Notes: a model not told the origin generated them from the sequence alone. 40,717 nt of DNA from F23-B02 sp963632825 (GCA_963632825.1 CAVGWF010000010.1:1-40717); one strand, 5' to 3'; positions 23,180 to 30,754 are shown, counted from the first letter of the stretch. Translations and numbers: made by a program.

Positions 23180-24376
23180 TTATTTCGACTGGAGCTTCTT
23201 TATCTCAAGCGATTCTACAAACGCCTGAAATCGCGTGCGGAGCTGACCGGTCGCGGCATTGGCATAGTCGCGCTCTATCTGGCAGGTGGGTATTGCCGAC
23301 GGAACATTCAGTCCCTCGGAGAGCCACTTTGCCGCTATGGCTCTCTCATAGCCCCAGTACTCGCAGAACTTCATGTTCTGGAGAATGATACCGTCAGCCT
23401 TATATTCCTTGGCGATGTCGTACATATACTGCTTGCGGGCAATGATATTTTCGGTGCCCATCGCGCGCGGGCACTCGTTTATGAGCATATAATGCTCCGC
23501 CAGTGCATCCAGCGGATGCTGACCCTCCTTTACGGTTATCTCCTCCCTGCCGGGCAGCGAGCCGAAGCAGTAACGGTCGGCAACGACGCGCGCACCGCAC
23601 ATCTCAACGAGCTTCGTAAACTCCGGATCGTCTATCTCGCTTCCGACGAGCATGACCTTCGCCCTATACTGCGGCTTATCGTCGGGCTTGCGGGTCTTAA
23701 GCTCCTCAAGAGTTTCGCGCAGCTTGTCAACGATGAGATATTTCGGGCATACAAGCGTTACGAGCTGGATTATGTGGAACTCATAGCCCGTTATCGTCGG
23801 CTCATCCAGCTTGCGGAAGCTGCCGATCTCGGTAATAAGTCTGCATACCTCATTATGGCGCTCGATGGCGTCCATGAGCTTTTCCTCGGAGTAATCTACG
23901 CCGTAGGTCTCCTGCATGGGGGCGATTATCTTCTTCTCGATCTGGCGGCGGAAGTAGCCTGCATACCAGTCGCCCTTTTTGATGGGCATATCTATGCAGG
24001 CAGTAAAGAACTTTTCGTTCGGGATGAGCCTGCAATACTCAAAATACTGCTCCATGCGGTTCATGGTGGTACAGCATTCCTGACCGATAAGAGCGGAGAT
24101 AAAGTTATAGCCGCCCTCGAACGCGCGCTCCAGAATGCTCTTTGAATATGGGCAGGAGCGGTTCGTCATGTAATATGTAGCAAGGTCGGGATTGGTACAG
24201 CCCGGAGCTCTCAGCCGAACGCCGAAGCAGCCCTCGATGTCGAGCAGCGGCTCGGGTATATATGAGCAATTGTACGCAAGCGCGAGCTTACCCTCGGAAC
24301 ACGCCTGCTTTACAAGCGCGTTGTTTGCCTCCTGAAGGAGGCTTTCAAAGTAGATCAGATGCTTCAGGTCTCTCAT
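23180..24376 (-). CDS. 2-hydroxyacyl-CoA dehydratase / benzoyl-CoA reductase family subunit (HgdA/BcrC-like)
   Basis: Partner subunit of 398 residues, of normal family length. Family marks are the N-terminal AYNCSYIPEPLLDIEGCFGVRLRAPGC, SCPYSKSILERAFEGGYNFISALIGQECCTTMNRM, the second-domain start VMLVGSEIDDPEFTKLVEMCGARVVADRYC, and the C-terminus LQNMKFCEYWGYE...PTCQIERDY...GQLRTRFQAFVESL. These are the usual cluster-ligand and CoA-domain regions. It would form a heterodimer with the 536-residue protein. ATG 24376 is chosen (GGGGGA five bases before it); the ATG at 24394 has no ribosome site. It is the first gene of the operon, with a promoter at 24430-24458 and a palindrome at 24398-24417. 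Confidence 0.85.
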   Translation of the reverse strand: MRDLKHLIYFESLLQEANNALVKQACSEGKLALAYNCSYIPEPLLDIEGCFGVRLRAPGCTNPDLATYYMTNRSCPYSKSILERAFEGGYNFISALIGQECCTTMNRMEQYFEYCRLIPNEKFFTACIDMPIKKGDWYAGYFRRQIEKKIIAPMQETYGVDYSEEKLMDAIERHNEVCRLITEIGSFRKLDEPTITGYEFHIIQLVTLVCPKYLIVDKLRETLEELKTRKPDDKPQYRAKVMLVGSEIDDPEFTKLVEMCGARVVADRYCFGSLPGREEITVKEGQHPLDALAEHYMLINECPRAMGTENIIARKQYMYDIAKEYKADGIILQNMKFCEYWGYERAIAAKWLSEGLNVPSAIPTCQIERDYANAATGQLRTRFQAFVESLEIKKLQSK

Positions 24377-24397
24377 TATGTTCCCCCGTTTCATTTC

Positions 24398-24417
24398 GCT
24401 GTGACCGCTGTCACAGC
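24398..24417. promoter_or_regulatory. Perfect palindromic operator (Crp/Fnr- or Rex-like)
   Basis: GCTGTGAC-CGCT-GTCACAGC, with 8-bp arms. The core at 24400-24415 equals TGTGA-N6-TCACA, the Crp/Fnr-family consensus; the same spacing also resembles Rex sites (TTGTGAA-N4-TTCACAA) less exactly. It lies just downstream of the -10 of the dehydratase-type operon, a position that suits repression. Confidence 0.65.
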
Positions 24418-24429
24418 TTAGATGTTATT

Positions 24430-24458
24430 ATTTTATCACTCCATGCATAAAACTTCAA
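24430..24458 (-). promoter_or_regulatory. Sigma-A-type promoter of the dehydratase-type operon
   Basis: Minus strand: TTGAAG (24458-24453), 17-base spacer, TAAAAT (24435-24430). The start of transcription would fall near 24423, so the palindrome at 24398-24417 lies in the first bases of the transcript. Confidence 0.7.
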
Positions 24459-24580
24459 TTTATTTGTACTTTTTCGCCATATTGTATAGTGATAAGGTCT
24501 GTTTTTGTGCATATTAACAACAGTGTTTTGTAAATATATTTTCATATTTATATAAATTTTCTCCAAGTAATATGTATAAA

Positions 24581-24613
24581 AAAAATACACGGCTCATAAA
24601 GCCGTGTATTTTT
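24581..24613 (-). terminator. Terminator of the Cys-rich SLH gene
   Basis: Perfect 14-bp stem AAAAATACACGGCT/AGCCGTGTATTTTT with a 5-base loop, 14 bases downstream of the stop at 24627, with further T residues on the minus strand. Between it and the operator region (24459-24580) I see only AT-rich sequence. Confidence 0.9.
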
Positions 24614-24626
24614 CGGGTATTTACCG

Positions 24627-27600
24627 TTAAATCGTTGTGTCTCCGGTTACTGCTCTGTACAGGAATGTTACGACCTGGCAGCGCTGGCACGGTTCATCGG
24701 GGCTGAAGCATCCGCCGCCGGTACCCTGAGTGATGCCCTTTTCAGCCGCCCAGAGCACCGCCTTGTAATAATAAGCGGAGCTTTCTACATCGCTGAAGCT
24801 GCCTGAGAGGTTCGAGGGTGAGGGCTTATTGTAATAGCGCCAGAGGAAGGTGACAAACTGCGCGCGGGTAACGGTCAGTTCGGGTGCAAACTGGTTGTTG
24901 CCCATGCCGACCGTAATTCCGTTTTCTATTGCCCAAAGCACCGCCTTGTAATAATAAGCGGAGCTTTCTACATCGGTAAACTGCATTGACTGATTCGTGG
25001 GTTCGGGGCGGCCTGCCGCTCTCCACAGGAAGGTGACGACCTGACCGCGGGTGCAGGCATCTGCCGGTCCGAACATATCATCGGATATGCCGGAGGTTAT
25101 CTGCGGCTTATAGTTAAACGCCCAAAGGACCGGCGTGTAGTAGTAAGCGTCGCTGCGCACATCATAGAACGGGTTCTTGAAGTAGCCCTTGCAGACGGTG
25201 CACTGACCGCGAACGATCCTGTGACCGGTCTTTGCGGTGGGCGTATCGGTGTAGCTGCCCTTGCAGCCGGAGCAGGTATGAGTAGTATAGCCGTCCTTGG
25301 TGCAGGTGGCTGGAGTTACGACGGCATCGTATCTGTGCTTGCCGAGCGAGCCGTATTCCTCGCCGCACTCGTCGCACACTGCCTTTGCAACGCAGGTAGC
25401 CGTGCCGCCGGTGTGAGCGGTCTTCTTGCTCAGCTCATACCACTTGGAGTTTATAACGAAACCGCCTGCTTCAAGCTCGTCCTTGAGGTCCTCGAGCGTT
25501 TTGCCGCAGCGCTGGCAGCCGAGCCAGTGGTATGTGTCGTCATAGCAATGGTCAATGTCTTTTACATGAATAAGTGCAAGGACATGATCAAGGTCAAATG
25601 TCTTGTTTTTGATCATTTCCGCGATCTGTCCGGCATTGAGTCCCGCCAGTTTTGCAAGGGTCTCAAGGTCGAAGTTTTTCAGGGCATCCTTGCCCGGATG
25701 CAGGTCGTGACCCGCTTCATCTACTATGTTCTCGGAGTTCACCATCACCGAGGCGTTTTTATCAATATATCTATTGCCGCACACGGTGCATTCATAGTAG
25801 TCTTTGGTACCGTCCTTTGTGCAGGTCGCGGGCGTTCCGGGTACAAGCCTGAGGGTCTTTTCGCAGCCGCCGGGGCAGGCATTATAATATGCGTGTCCCT
25901 TTGTGATGACGGTTCCGCAGCCGAGGCAGTAGGTATCTCCGGTGTAGCCGGGTTCGGTCCCGCTCGGCTTTTTCTCTCCGCGTACCTCGGTGCCGCCGTC
26001 GTGATTAGTCATATCGCGCGTACCGTCGTCATAGCCGCAGATGTTACAGCTCTTGCCGCTGTGGCAGGTCGGGGTAGTAGTCAGGAAGGTGTGCGAATTG
26101 TATGTTTCGGTATATTTGTAACCGCAGTATTTGCATACGCTCCAGTGACCTTTGCTGTCATACGCCTTGGTCTGAAGCGTTGTATTCGGTATCTGCTGAC
26201 CGCCTATCTCGGCAAGATAGTGATTGAGCGGTTCTATGGTGAGCGTGGATGCGTCGCTTATCTCGCTGGTTCCGGCTGCATCGGAAAACAGAGTGCCGCA
26301 CTTTGTGCACTTATAGTGCTCCTTCGTGCCGGAAATGCCGGTGGTCTCGCACTGTGCGGGCACCTCCTCAACCTTGACTATCTCATGCTCGCAGGCATCC
26401 TTATATTTGAGGGGCACATTGCGCTCGATGTACTGCTGACAATCATTGCAGTAGACATCGCAGGTGCCGTCCTTTTCGAGAGTAGGCGCGACTATTATCT
26501 GACGCTCGGTATTCACATGGTTTTCCGGATTTATATTACCATATTCAAAGCCGCATTCGGTGCACACCGCCTTTGCGATGCAGGTCGCCTCACCGCCATC
26601 ATGGTTGCCGGTGCTTGTGAGCTTTCCGCAGCGGGAGCACTTCTCGGCGTGATACTCCACAACGCCTTCATCTGAAGTATCTGAAAATGCCGCCCAATTG
26701 TAATTGTGACCAAGCGCTTTGAGCTCGATATCGCTCTTTTTTATCTCGGTCTTGCCCTCAGCGTCGGAGAAATATGTATTGCAGTCGGCGCAGTAGTAAT
26801 AAGGGATATTTCCCTTATCCTCGCAGGTTGCGGGAGAGGCCTTTGTATACTCAAGAGAAGCGTGCTTAGTCTTGTCCTTATCAATTTCAAGCTTGGACTG
26901 CTTGACCTCGGTCTTGCCCTCAGCGTCGGAGAAATATGTATTGCAGTCGGCGCAGTACCAGTATTCTTCTGTTCCCTTTGCCGAGCAGGTGGGCTCGACG
27001 CGGTCAGAATGCCGAAGATCGGTGTGGTTTGAAGCATTCTTTGCTATCTCGACTTCCGATGCGTCGAGCTCGGCAGAGCCGGTCTCATCGGAGAAATACT
27101 TGCCGCACACGGAGCATTCCCAGTGCTCATTGCAGCCCTTTTCGGCGCAGGTGGCAGCCCTGGCCTCAACCTTCTGAATATCGCCGTGAGTGGTGAGCTT
27201 GGCTATGGTGCAGTCGGCAAGCGTTGTCGGCTGAGTCGCCGCAGAGTCGAGATAATAGTTCTGGCACACCGAGCAGTAATAATACTCGCTATTGCCCGCT
27301 GCGGCGCAGGTAGCTGCCTTGGCTTCTATCTTAGTGAGCGTGTGCTCCTTGCACGGCTCCTTTGCCAGAACGGTGAGAGTTACCTCATTGCTTACGGCAT
27401 AGCCGAAGCTCTTGCTCAGTCCTACAAGCGCGCCGCAATACGCAATGCATTTATACTTATTGCCGTTATCGTCGGCAGTGACGCTCGTGAGCTTGAGCTC
27501 CTGCTCATTACCTACCGCATTGGCTAAAAGCTTTAGTATCTTAGCCGCCGTCAGGTCGGAGCCTGAATCTACATCCGTTGAATTTACCCAGACATACTTC

Positions 27601-27803
27601 ACATCCTTGGATAAAGTCGCGTCGGCTTTTGCGGTCGCCGTGAATGTTGCGGTGTCGCCGACTCTGACGGTGACATCGGTCGGCTGCGATGTGAATGTGA
27701 CAGTCACATCACTCAAGGCGCGCGACTGCGCCAGCGCCCCGGTGGGCACGAGCGACACAAACAGCAGCACTACCATCAGCAGGCTGATAATGCGTTTCTT
27801 CAT
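24627..27803 (-). CDS. Secreted Cys-rich repeat protein with three SLH domains
   Basis: Wall-bound protein of 1058 residues. Residues 1-25 are a signal peptide (ending GALA). An Ig-like domain (about 30-145, VTFTSQPTDVTVRVGDTATFTA...) is followed by a long run of short repeats of the type ATC...G...Y.YC..C..YFSDA.G.TE, each with paired CxxC motifs (YYYCADCNTYFSD, WECSVCGKYF, CNICGYDDG and so on). Such repeats are frequent in clostridial surface proteins and probably form small metal- or disulphide-stabilised knots. Three SLH domains occupy about 880-1058 (FYDVRSDAYYYTPVLWAF..., FTDVESSAYYYKAVLWAIENG..., FSDVESSAYYYKAVLWAAEKG...). No catalytic motif is seen. It is monocistronic, with promoter at 27863-27891. 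Two internal direct repeats (51 and 39 bp) point to recent duplication. Confidence 0.85.
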   Translation of the reverse strand: MKKRIISLLMVVLLFVSLVPTGALAQSRALSDVTVTFTSQPTDVTVRVGDTATFTATAKADATLSKDVKYVWVNSTDVDSGSDLTAAKILKLLANAVGNEQELKLTSVTADDNGNKYKCIAYCGALVGLSKSFGYAVSNEVTLTVLAKEPCKEHTLTKIEAKAATCAAAGNSEYYYCSVCQNYYLDSAATQPTTLADCTIAKLTTHGDIQKVEARAATCAEKGCNEHWECSVCGKYFSDETGSAELDASEVEIAKNASNHTDLRHSDRVEPTCSAKGTEEYWYCADCNTYFSDAEGKTEVKQSKLEIDKDKTKHASLEYTKASPATCEDKGNIPYYYCADCNTYFSDAEGKTEIKKSDIELKALGHNYNWAAFSDTSDEGVVEYHAEKCSRCGKLTSTGNHDGGEATCIAKAVCTECGFEYGNINPENHVNTERQIIVAPTLEKDGTCDVYCNDCQQYIERNVPLKYKDACEHEIVKVEEVPAQCETTGISGTKEHYKCTKCGTLFSDAAGTSEISDASTLTIEPLNHYLAEIGGQQIPNTTLQTKAYDSKGHWSVCKYCGYKYTETYNSHTFLTTTPTCHSGKSCNICGYDDGTRDMTNHDGGTEVRGEKKPSGTEPGYTGDTYCLGCGTVITKGHAYYNACPGGCEKTLRLVPGTPATCTKDGTKDYYECTVCGNRYIDKNASVMVNSENIVDEAGHDLHPGKDALKNFDLETLAKLAGLNAGQIAEMIKNKTFDLDHVLALIHVKDIDHCYDDTYHWLGCQRCGKTLEDLKDELEAGGFVINSKWYELSKKTAHTGGTATCVAKAVCDECGEEYGSLGKHRYDAVVTPATCTKDGYTTHTCSGCKGSYTDTPTAKTGHRIVRGQCTVCKGYFKNPFYDVRSDAYYYTPVLWAFNYKPQITSGISDDMFGPADACTRGQVVTFLWRAAGRPEPTNQSMQFTDVESSAYYYKAVLWAIENGITVGMGNNQFAPELTVTRAQFVTFLWRYYNKPSPSNLSGSFSDVESSAYYYKAVLWAAEKGITQGTGGGCFSPDEPCQRCQVVTFLYRAVTGDTTI
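24754..24792. repeat. 39-bp direct repeat, copy 1 (SLH region)
   Basis: Identical to 24937-24975. The two copies encode the same SSAYYYKAVLWA segment of neighbouring SLH domains, which points to recent duplication or gene conversion. Confidence 0.85.
24937..24975. repeat. 39-bp direct repeat, copy 2 (SLH region)
   Basis: Identical to 24754-24792; the distance between copies is 183 bases, exactly 61 codons. Confidence 0.85.
26745..26795. repeat. 51-bp direct repeat, copy 1 (Cys-rich region)
   Basis: Identical to 26907-26957. It encodes the YCADCNTYFSDAEGKTE unit of two neighbouring Cys-rich repeats. Confidence 0.85.
26907..26957. repeat. 51-bp direct repeat, copy 2 (Cys-rich region)
   Basis: Identical to 26745-26795; the offset is 162 bases (54 codons), so recombination between copies would remove or add one in-frame module. 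Confidence 0.85.
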
Positions 27804-27862
27804 AATGTTCCTCCTTAGAATTTTCCACCCTTTTGCCGCACCGTGCGGCTATAATCACAGTA

Positions 27863-27891
27863 ATTATACTATTTCAGCAAATTTGGTGCAA
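27863..27891 (-). promoter_or_regulatory. Sigma-A-type promoter of the Cys-rich SLH gene
   Basis: Minus strand: TTGCAC (27891-27886), 17-base spacer, TATAAT (27868-27863), about 60 bases before ATG 27803. Confidence 0.75.
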
Positions 27892-27955
27892 GTACATAAG
27901 CGCCGTCATTTTATACAGTTTTCACCACTGCCTTTAGTGCACTTCGTTCTTCCAA

Positions 27956-27986
27956 GGCATAAGCGATATCCGCCGGACATATAAAT
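27956..27986 (+). promoter_or_regulatory. Candidate sigma-E (mother-cell) promoter of spoIIID
   Basis: GGCATAAG (27956-27963), 14-base spacer, CATATAAAT (27978-27986). This resembles the sigma-E pattern of Bacillus (KCATATT-N13-15-CATACAMT). spoIIID is sigma-E-dependent in B. subtilis, and the spacing to the GTG start at 28015 is suitable. Confidence 0.5.
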
Positions 27987-28014
27987 TGACCATGTGAGTT
28001 TGGGGAGTGGTTAA

Positions 28015-28263
28015 GTGTACACAAATATTGAGGAGCGCGCCTGTGATCTCGCCGTTTACATCATAGAGAATAAAGCCACGGTGAGAGCCGCCGCGAAACA
28101 GTTCAACATTTCCAAAAGCACTGTACACAAGGATCTCACCGAGAGGCTGAAAACGGTCAGTCCCGCGCTGTATCATCAGGTGCGGGAGCTGCTGGATATT
28201 AATAAGGCCGAGCGGCATATACGCGGCGGCATGGCGACAAGAAGAAAATATAAAGGCGAATGA
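28015..28263 (+). CDS. spoIIID: Sporulation transcription regulator SpoIIID
   Basis: Small DNA-binding protein (82 residues) that in spore formers switches mother-cell gene expression between the sigma-E and sigma-K stages. It has the typical N-terminus with IEERACDLAVYIIENKATVR, the helix-turn-helix VRAAAKQFNISKSTVHKDLTERL and the basic tail HIRGGMATRRKYKG; length fits the family (about 80-95). It starts with GTG at 28015, preceded by GGGGAGTGG. It is followed by a hairpin (28273-28292) and then by spoVAD. Confidence 0.95.
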   Translation: MYTNIEERACDLAVYIIENKATVRAAAKQFNISKSTVHKDLTERLKTVSPALYHQVRELLDINKAERHIRGGMATRRKYKGE

Positions 28264-28272
28264 ACAACACTG

Positions 28273-28309
28273 CGGCGGGCTTGCTCCCGCCGTATTATTT
28301 TGCTTTTTT
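28273..28309 (+). terminator. Probable terminator or attenuator between spoIIID and spoVAD
   Basis: CGGCGGG-CTTGCT-CCCGCCG (28273-28292) followed by a broken T-run (TATTATTTTGCTTTTTT). It lies nine bases after the spoIIID stop, so spoVAD may be read only partly from the spoIIID promoter. Confidence 0.6.
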
Positions 28310-28335
28310 CGGGGATGCTATCACCGGTGATATAA

Positions 28336-29355
28336 ATGACAAAGCATATTGGAAAGCAGACTCTCAGGCTTTTCTGTCCCCCGACGATAACCGCAGGCGC
28401 TGCCGTTGTCGGGCAGAAGGAGGGCGAGGGTCCGCTGAAGCACTATTTTGACTATATAAGCAGCGATGCCTACTTTGGGGAGAGCTCGTGGGAAAAAGCC
28501 GAGAGCGCCATGCTGCGGAAATGCTTTGAAATGTGCTGCGGCAAAAACGGCACCGTGCCGCAGGAGCTCGACCTTATATTCTCCGGCGATCTGCTGAACC
28601 AGTGCGTGGGCTCGGCATTTGCTCTGAGGGATGTAAATGTCCCGTACTTCGGGCTGTACGGAGCGTGCTCTACCATGGGCGAGGCAATGACGCTGGGCGC
28701 AATGGCAATAGACGGAGGCTTTGCGGAAAGGGTATGCGCCGCCACGAGCTCGCACTTCTGCTCATCGGAGCGGCAGTACCGCTTCCCTCTTGAATACGGT
28801 GGTCAGCGCACTCCGACGGCGCAGTGGACCGTTACCGGCGCCGGAGCCGTGATAATGCAGAGCAGCGGCTCGGGTCCCTTTATAACCTGTCTCACCCCCG
28901 GAAGGATAGTTGACGCCGGCATAACGGATGCAAATAACATGGGCAGCGCCATGGCTCCTGCGGCATATGAAACGCTGAGAGCTCACTTTGAGGACACCGG
29001 CAGAGACCCATCGTATTACGACATGATAGCCACCGGCGATCTCGGCGCCATAGGGCACGACACGGTCGAGGAGCTTTTCCGGCACGACGGCGTCAAGCTC
29101 GGAAGCTTTTACACCGACTGCGGCGTTCTCATATTCGACAGGCAGAGGCAGGATGTCCACGCCGGCGGCTCCGGCTGCGGCTGCGCGGCATCGGTGTTTT
29201 CTTCATTCATCATGCGCGGCTTTTCCGAGGGAAAATGGAGCAGGGTGCTGTTTGCTCCGACCGGCGCGCTTTTGTCTCCGACGAGCACCCAGCAGGGCGA
29301 GAGCATACCGGGGATATGTCACGCCATAGCGATAGAAAAGGTCATACCGAATTGA
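28336..29355 (+). CDS. spoVAD: Stage V sporulation protein AD
   Basis: Component of the SpoVA complex in the inner spore membrane, which moves dipicolinic acid into the forespore and out at germination; SpoVAD is the thiolase-fold subunit that binds dipicolinate in Bacillus. It has the expected length (339) and family segments: GPLKHYFDYISSDAYFGESSWEKAES, VPYFGLYGACSTMGEAMTLGAM, TSSHFCSSERQYRFPLEYGGQRTPTAQWTVTGAG, YDMIATGDLGAIGHD and LLSPTSTQQGESIPGICHA. It starts at ATG 28336 after GGTGAT. In most clostridia spoVAC lies directly upstream; here spoIIID takes that place. spoVAE follows after 12 bases. Confidence 0.95.
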   Translation: MTKHIGKQTLRLFCPPTITAGAAVVGQKEGEGPLKHYFDYISSDAYFGESSWEKAESAMLRKCFEMCCGKNGTVPQELDLIFSGDLLNQCVGSAFALRDVNVPYFGLYGACSTMGEAMTLGAMAIDGGFAERVCAATSSHFCSSERQYRFPLEYGGQRTPTAQWTVTGAGAVIMQSSGSGPFITCLTPGRIVDAGITDANNMGSAMAPAAYETLRAHFEDTGRDPSYYDMIATGDLGAIGHDTVEELFRHDGVKLGSFYTDCGVLIFDRQRQDVHAGGSGCGCAASVFSSFIMRGFSEGKWSRVLFAPTGALLSPTSTQQGESIPGICHAIAIEKVIPN

Positions 29356-29367
29356 GGTTTAAATGAT

Positions 29368-29736
29368 ATGGACATGCTTATACAGTATCTGAAGGTATTT
29401 GCCGTCGGCGGCGTTCTATGCACCGTCGGGCAGCTTCTCATAGACAAAACAAAGCTCACTCCCGCGCGCATACTCACGGTGTATGTCGTTTCAGGGCTCA
29501 TACTCGAGGCAGTGGGACTGTACTCTCCTCTCGTTGACTGGGCGGATGCCGGTGCGACTGTACCGCTCACGGGCTTTGGCTCGACGCTTGCCAAGGGCGT
29601 TGAGAAAGCCGTAGCCGAAACGGGCGTCCTGGGTGCGTTTACAGGCGGCTTCACCGCATCGGCGGCGGGCATGTGTGCAGCAGTGTTCTTCGGCATAATC
29701 GTTGCAATGTTATGTAAACCTAAAGAGAAAAAGTAA
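29368..29736 (+). CDS. spoVAE: Stage V sporulation protein AE (SpoVAEb type)
   Basis: Small membrane protein of the SpoVA dipicolinic-acid channel, 122 residues, with about four helices and conserved GGVLCTVGQLLIDKTKLTPARILTVYVVSG and GAFTGGFTASAAGMCAAVFFG. It lies 12 bases after spoVAD, so co-transcribed, and is followed by a terminator. Confidence 0.93.
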   Translation: MDMLIQYLKVFAVGGVLCTVGQLLIDKTKLTPARILTVYVVSGLILEAVGLYSPLVDWADAGATVPLTGFGSTLAKGVEKAVAETGVLGAFTGGFTASAAGMCAAVFFGIIVAMLCKPKEKK

Positions 29737-29762
29737 AGCCTGCCTTTCGTGCGGCAGGCTTT
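29735..29762. terminator. Bidirectional terminator between spoVAE and the nitrilase gene
   Basis: Perfect 10-bp stem AAAGCCTGCC/GGCAGGCTTT with an 8-base loop, between convergent stops; T-rich on both sides. Confidence 0.85.
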
Positions 29763-29769
29763 ATCACAT

Positions 29770-30690
29770 TTATTTTTCGTGTACTATGAGCTCCAGAACA
29801 TCGGGGCGCGCGTAGTGCCCTACGGCATCGTGCTCCATTTTGCAGGCGGCCGGCAGGGTCATGTCAAGCTCTGCATATATAACCGTCTCCTCGTCCCAAA
29901 CCGGCTGGGTCAGATAATGCCCATAGGGGTCGATGATGCAGCTTCCGCCGCGGCAGACCATATCCGGCTGGCGCTCGACGGCGTCCTTTTCATTGAGGTC
30001 TGCCGGATATGAGGACTTTCTGACGATCATATCGGAGTTTATGAAGTAGCACTTGCCCTCGATGGCGATATGCTGTATCGTCGCCTGCCACTCGGGATTG
30101 TCGTTCGTGTTGGGTGAGATGTATATCGTTATACCCTTCTGATAAAGCGCAACGCGCGCGAGAGGCATGTAGCTTTCCCAGCAGATGAGGCTGCCTATGG
30201 GTCCCCACGGCGTTTCGGTCACCGGGAAATAGCCGCGGTTTGCGTCGCCCCATACGACGCGCTCGGCGCCCGTTGGCTTGAGCTTGCGGTGCACCTTGTA
30301 TTTTCCGTCGGGCTCGAAAATGACATTGCTGTTATAAAGCGTTCCGCTGACCGCGTCGCGCTCGGAAAAGCCGATGCTGACATATGCTCCGGCGCGCACG
30401 GCTGCCCCGGCAAGGGCCGTGAAGTCCTCGTCGCCGACGAGTATCGAAGCATCGTAATAGCGTTTCCAGTCCTCCCTGCCGGCCTCGGTGCGCTTGCCCA
30501 TGCTGAAGCCGAAGTTCATGCCGATGGGATAGCCGGGGATGAAAAGCTCCGGAAAAACTATGAGGTCGGGCTTTCTCTCCGAAGCCTCCTCAATGTATTT
30601 TATCGTCTTTTCTACCGACGCTTTTTTATCGAACATGCATGGCTCCGCCTGAACCAGAGCGAGCCGGCATATCTTTTCTATGTCTTTCAT
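29770..30690 (-). CDS. Nitrilase (carbon-nitrogen hydrolase superfamily)
   Basis: Cytosolic hydrolase of 306 residues that should turn a nitrile into a carboxylic acid and ammonia. The catalytic triad is visible: Glu48 (FPELF), Lys136 (HRKLKPT) and Cys170 (LICWESYMP). The flanking TGAERVVWGD and CWE.YMP are marks of true nitrilases rather than amidases of the same superfamily. It starts at ATG 30690 after AAAGGAG. It is a single gene with its own promoter (30721-30749) and a shared terminator. The substrate is unknown; dietary plant nitriles or cyanide-type compounds are possible in the gut. Confidence 0.88.
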   Translation of the reverse strand: MKDIEKICRLALVQAEPCMFDKKASVEKTIKYIEEASERKPDLIVFPELFIPGYPIGMNFGFSMGKRTEAGREDWKRYYDASILVGDEDFTALAGAAVRAGAYVSIGFSERDAVSGTLYNSNVIFEPDGKYKVHRKLKPTGAERVVWGDANRGYFPVTETPWGPIGSLICWESYMPLARVALYQKGITIYISPNTNDNPEWQATIQHIAIEGKCYFINSDMIVRKSSYPADLNEKDAVERQPDMVCRGGSCIIDPYGHYLTQPVWDEETVIYAELDMTLPAACKMEHDAVGHYARPDVLELIVHEK

Positions 30691-30720
30691 GTTAAACGCT
30701 CCTTTGCGATTTATGAGGAC

Positions 30721-30749
30721 ATTTTAGCAGACGCAGCGCCCGCTTGCAA
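30721..30749 (-). promoter_or_regulatory. Sigma-A-type promoter of the nitrilase gene
   Basis: Minus strand: TTGCAA (30749-30744), 17-base spacer, TAAAAT (30726-30721), about 31 bases before the ATG. Confidence 0.7.
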
Positions 30750-30754
30750 GAAAA

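Noticed and set aside
21556..24376. Considered as a nitrogenase-like or double-cubane enzyme
   Set aside because: Cys placement and the C-terminal segments fit the HgdAB/BcrBC family better; a double-cubane assignment cannot be supported by eye.
25221..26675. Plus-strand open frame of 484 codons that looks hydrophobic
   Set aside because: Antisense to Cys-rich repeats; the membrane-like composition arises from the complement of the repeated codons.
24627..27803. Repeated short motifs considered as a CRISPR array
   Set aside because: Repeats are coding, in frame, of differing length and divergence, with no uniform spacers.
28264..28335. Searched for a spoVAC remnant between spoIIID and spoVAD
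   Set aside because: Only a hairpin and a T-rich stretch are present; no membrane-protein fragment is seen.
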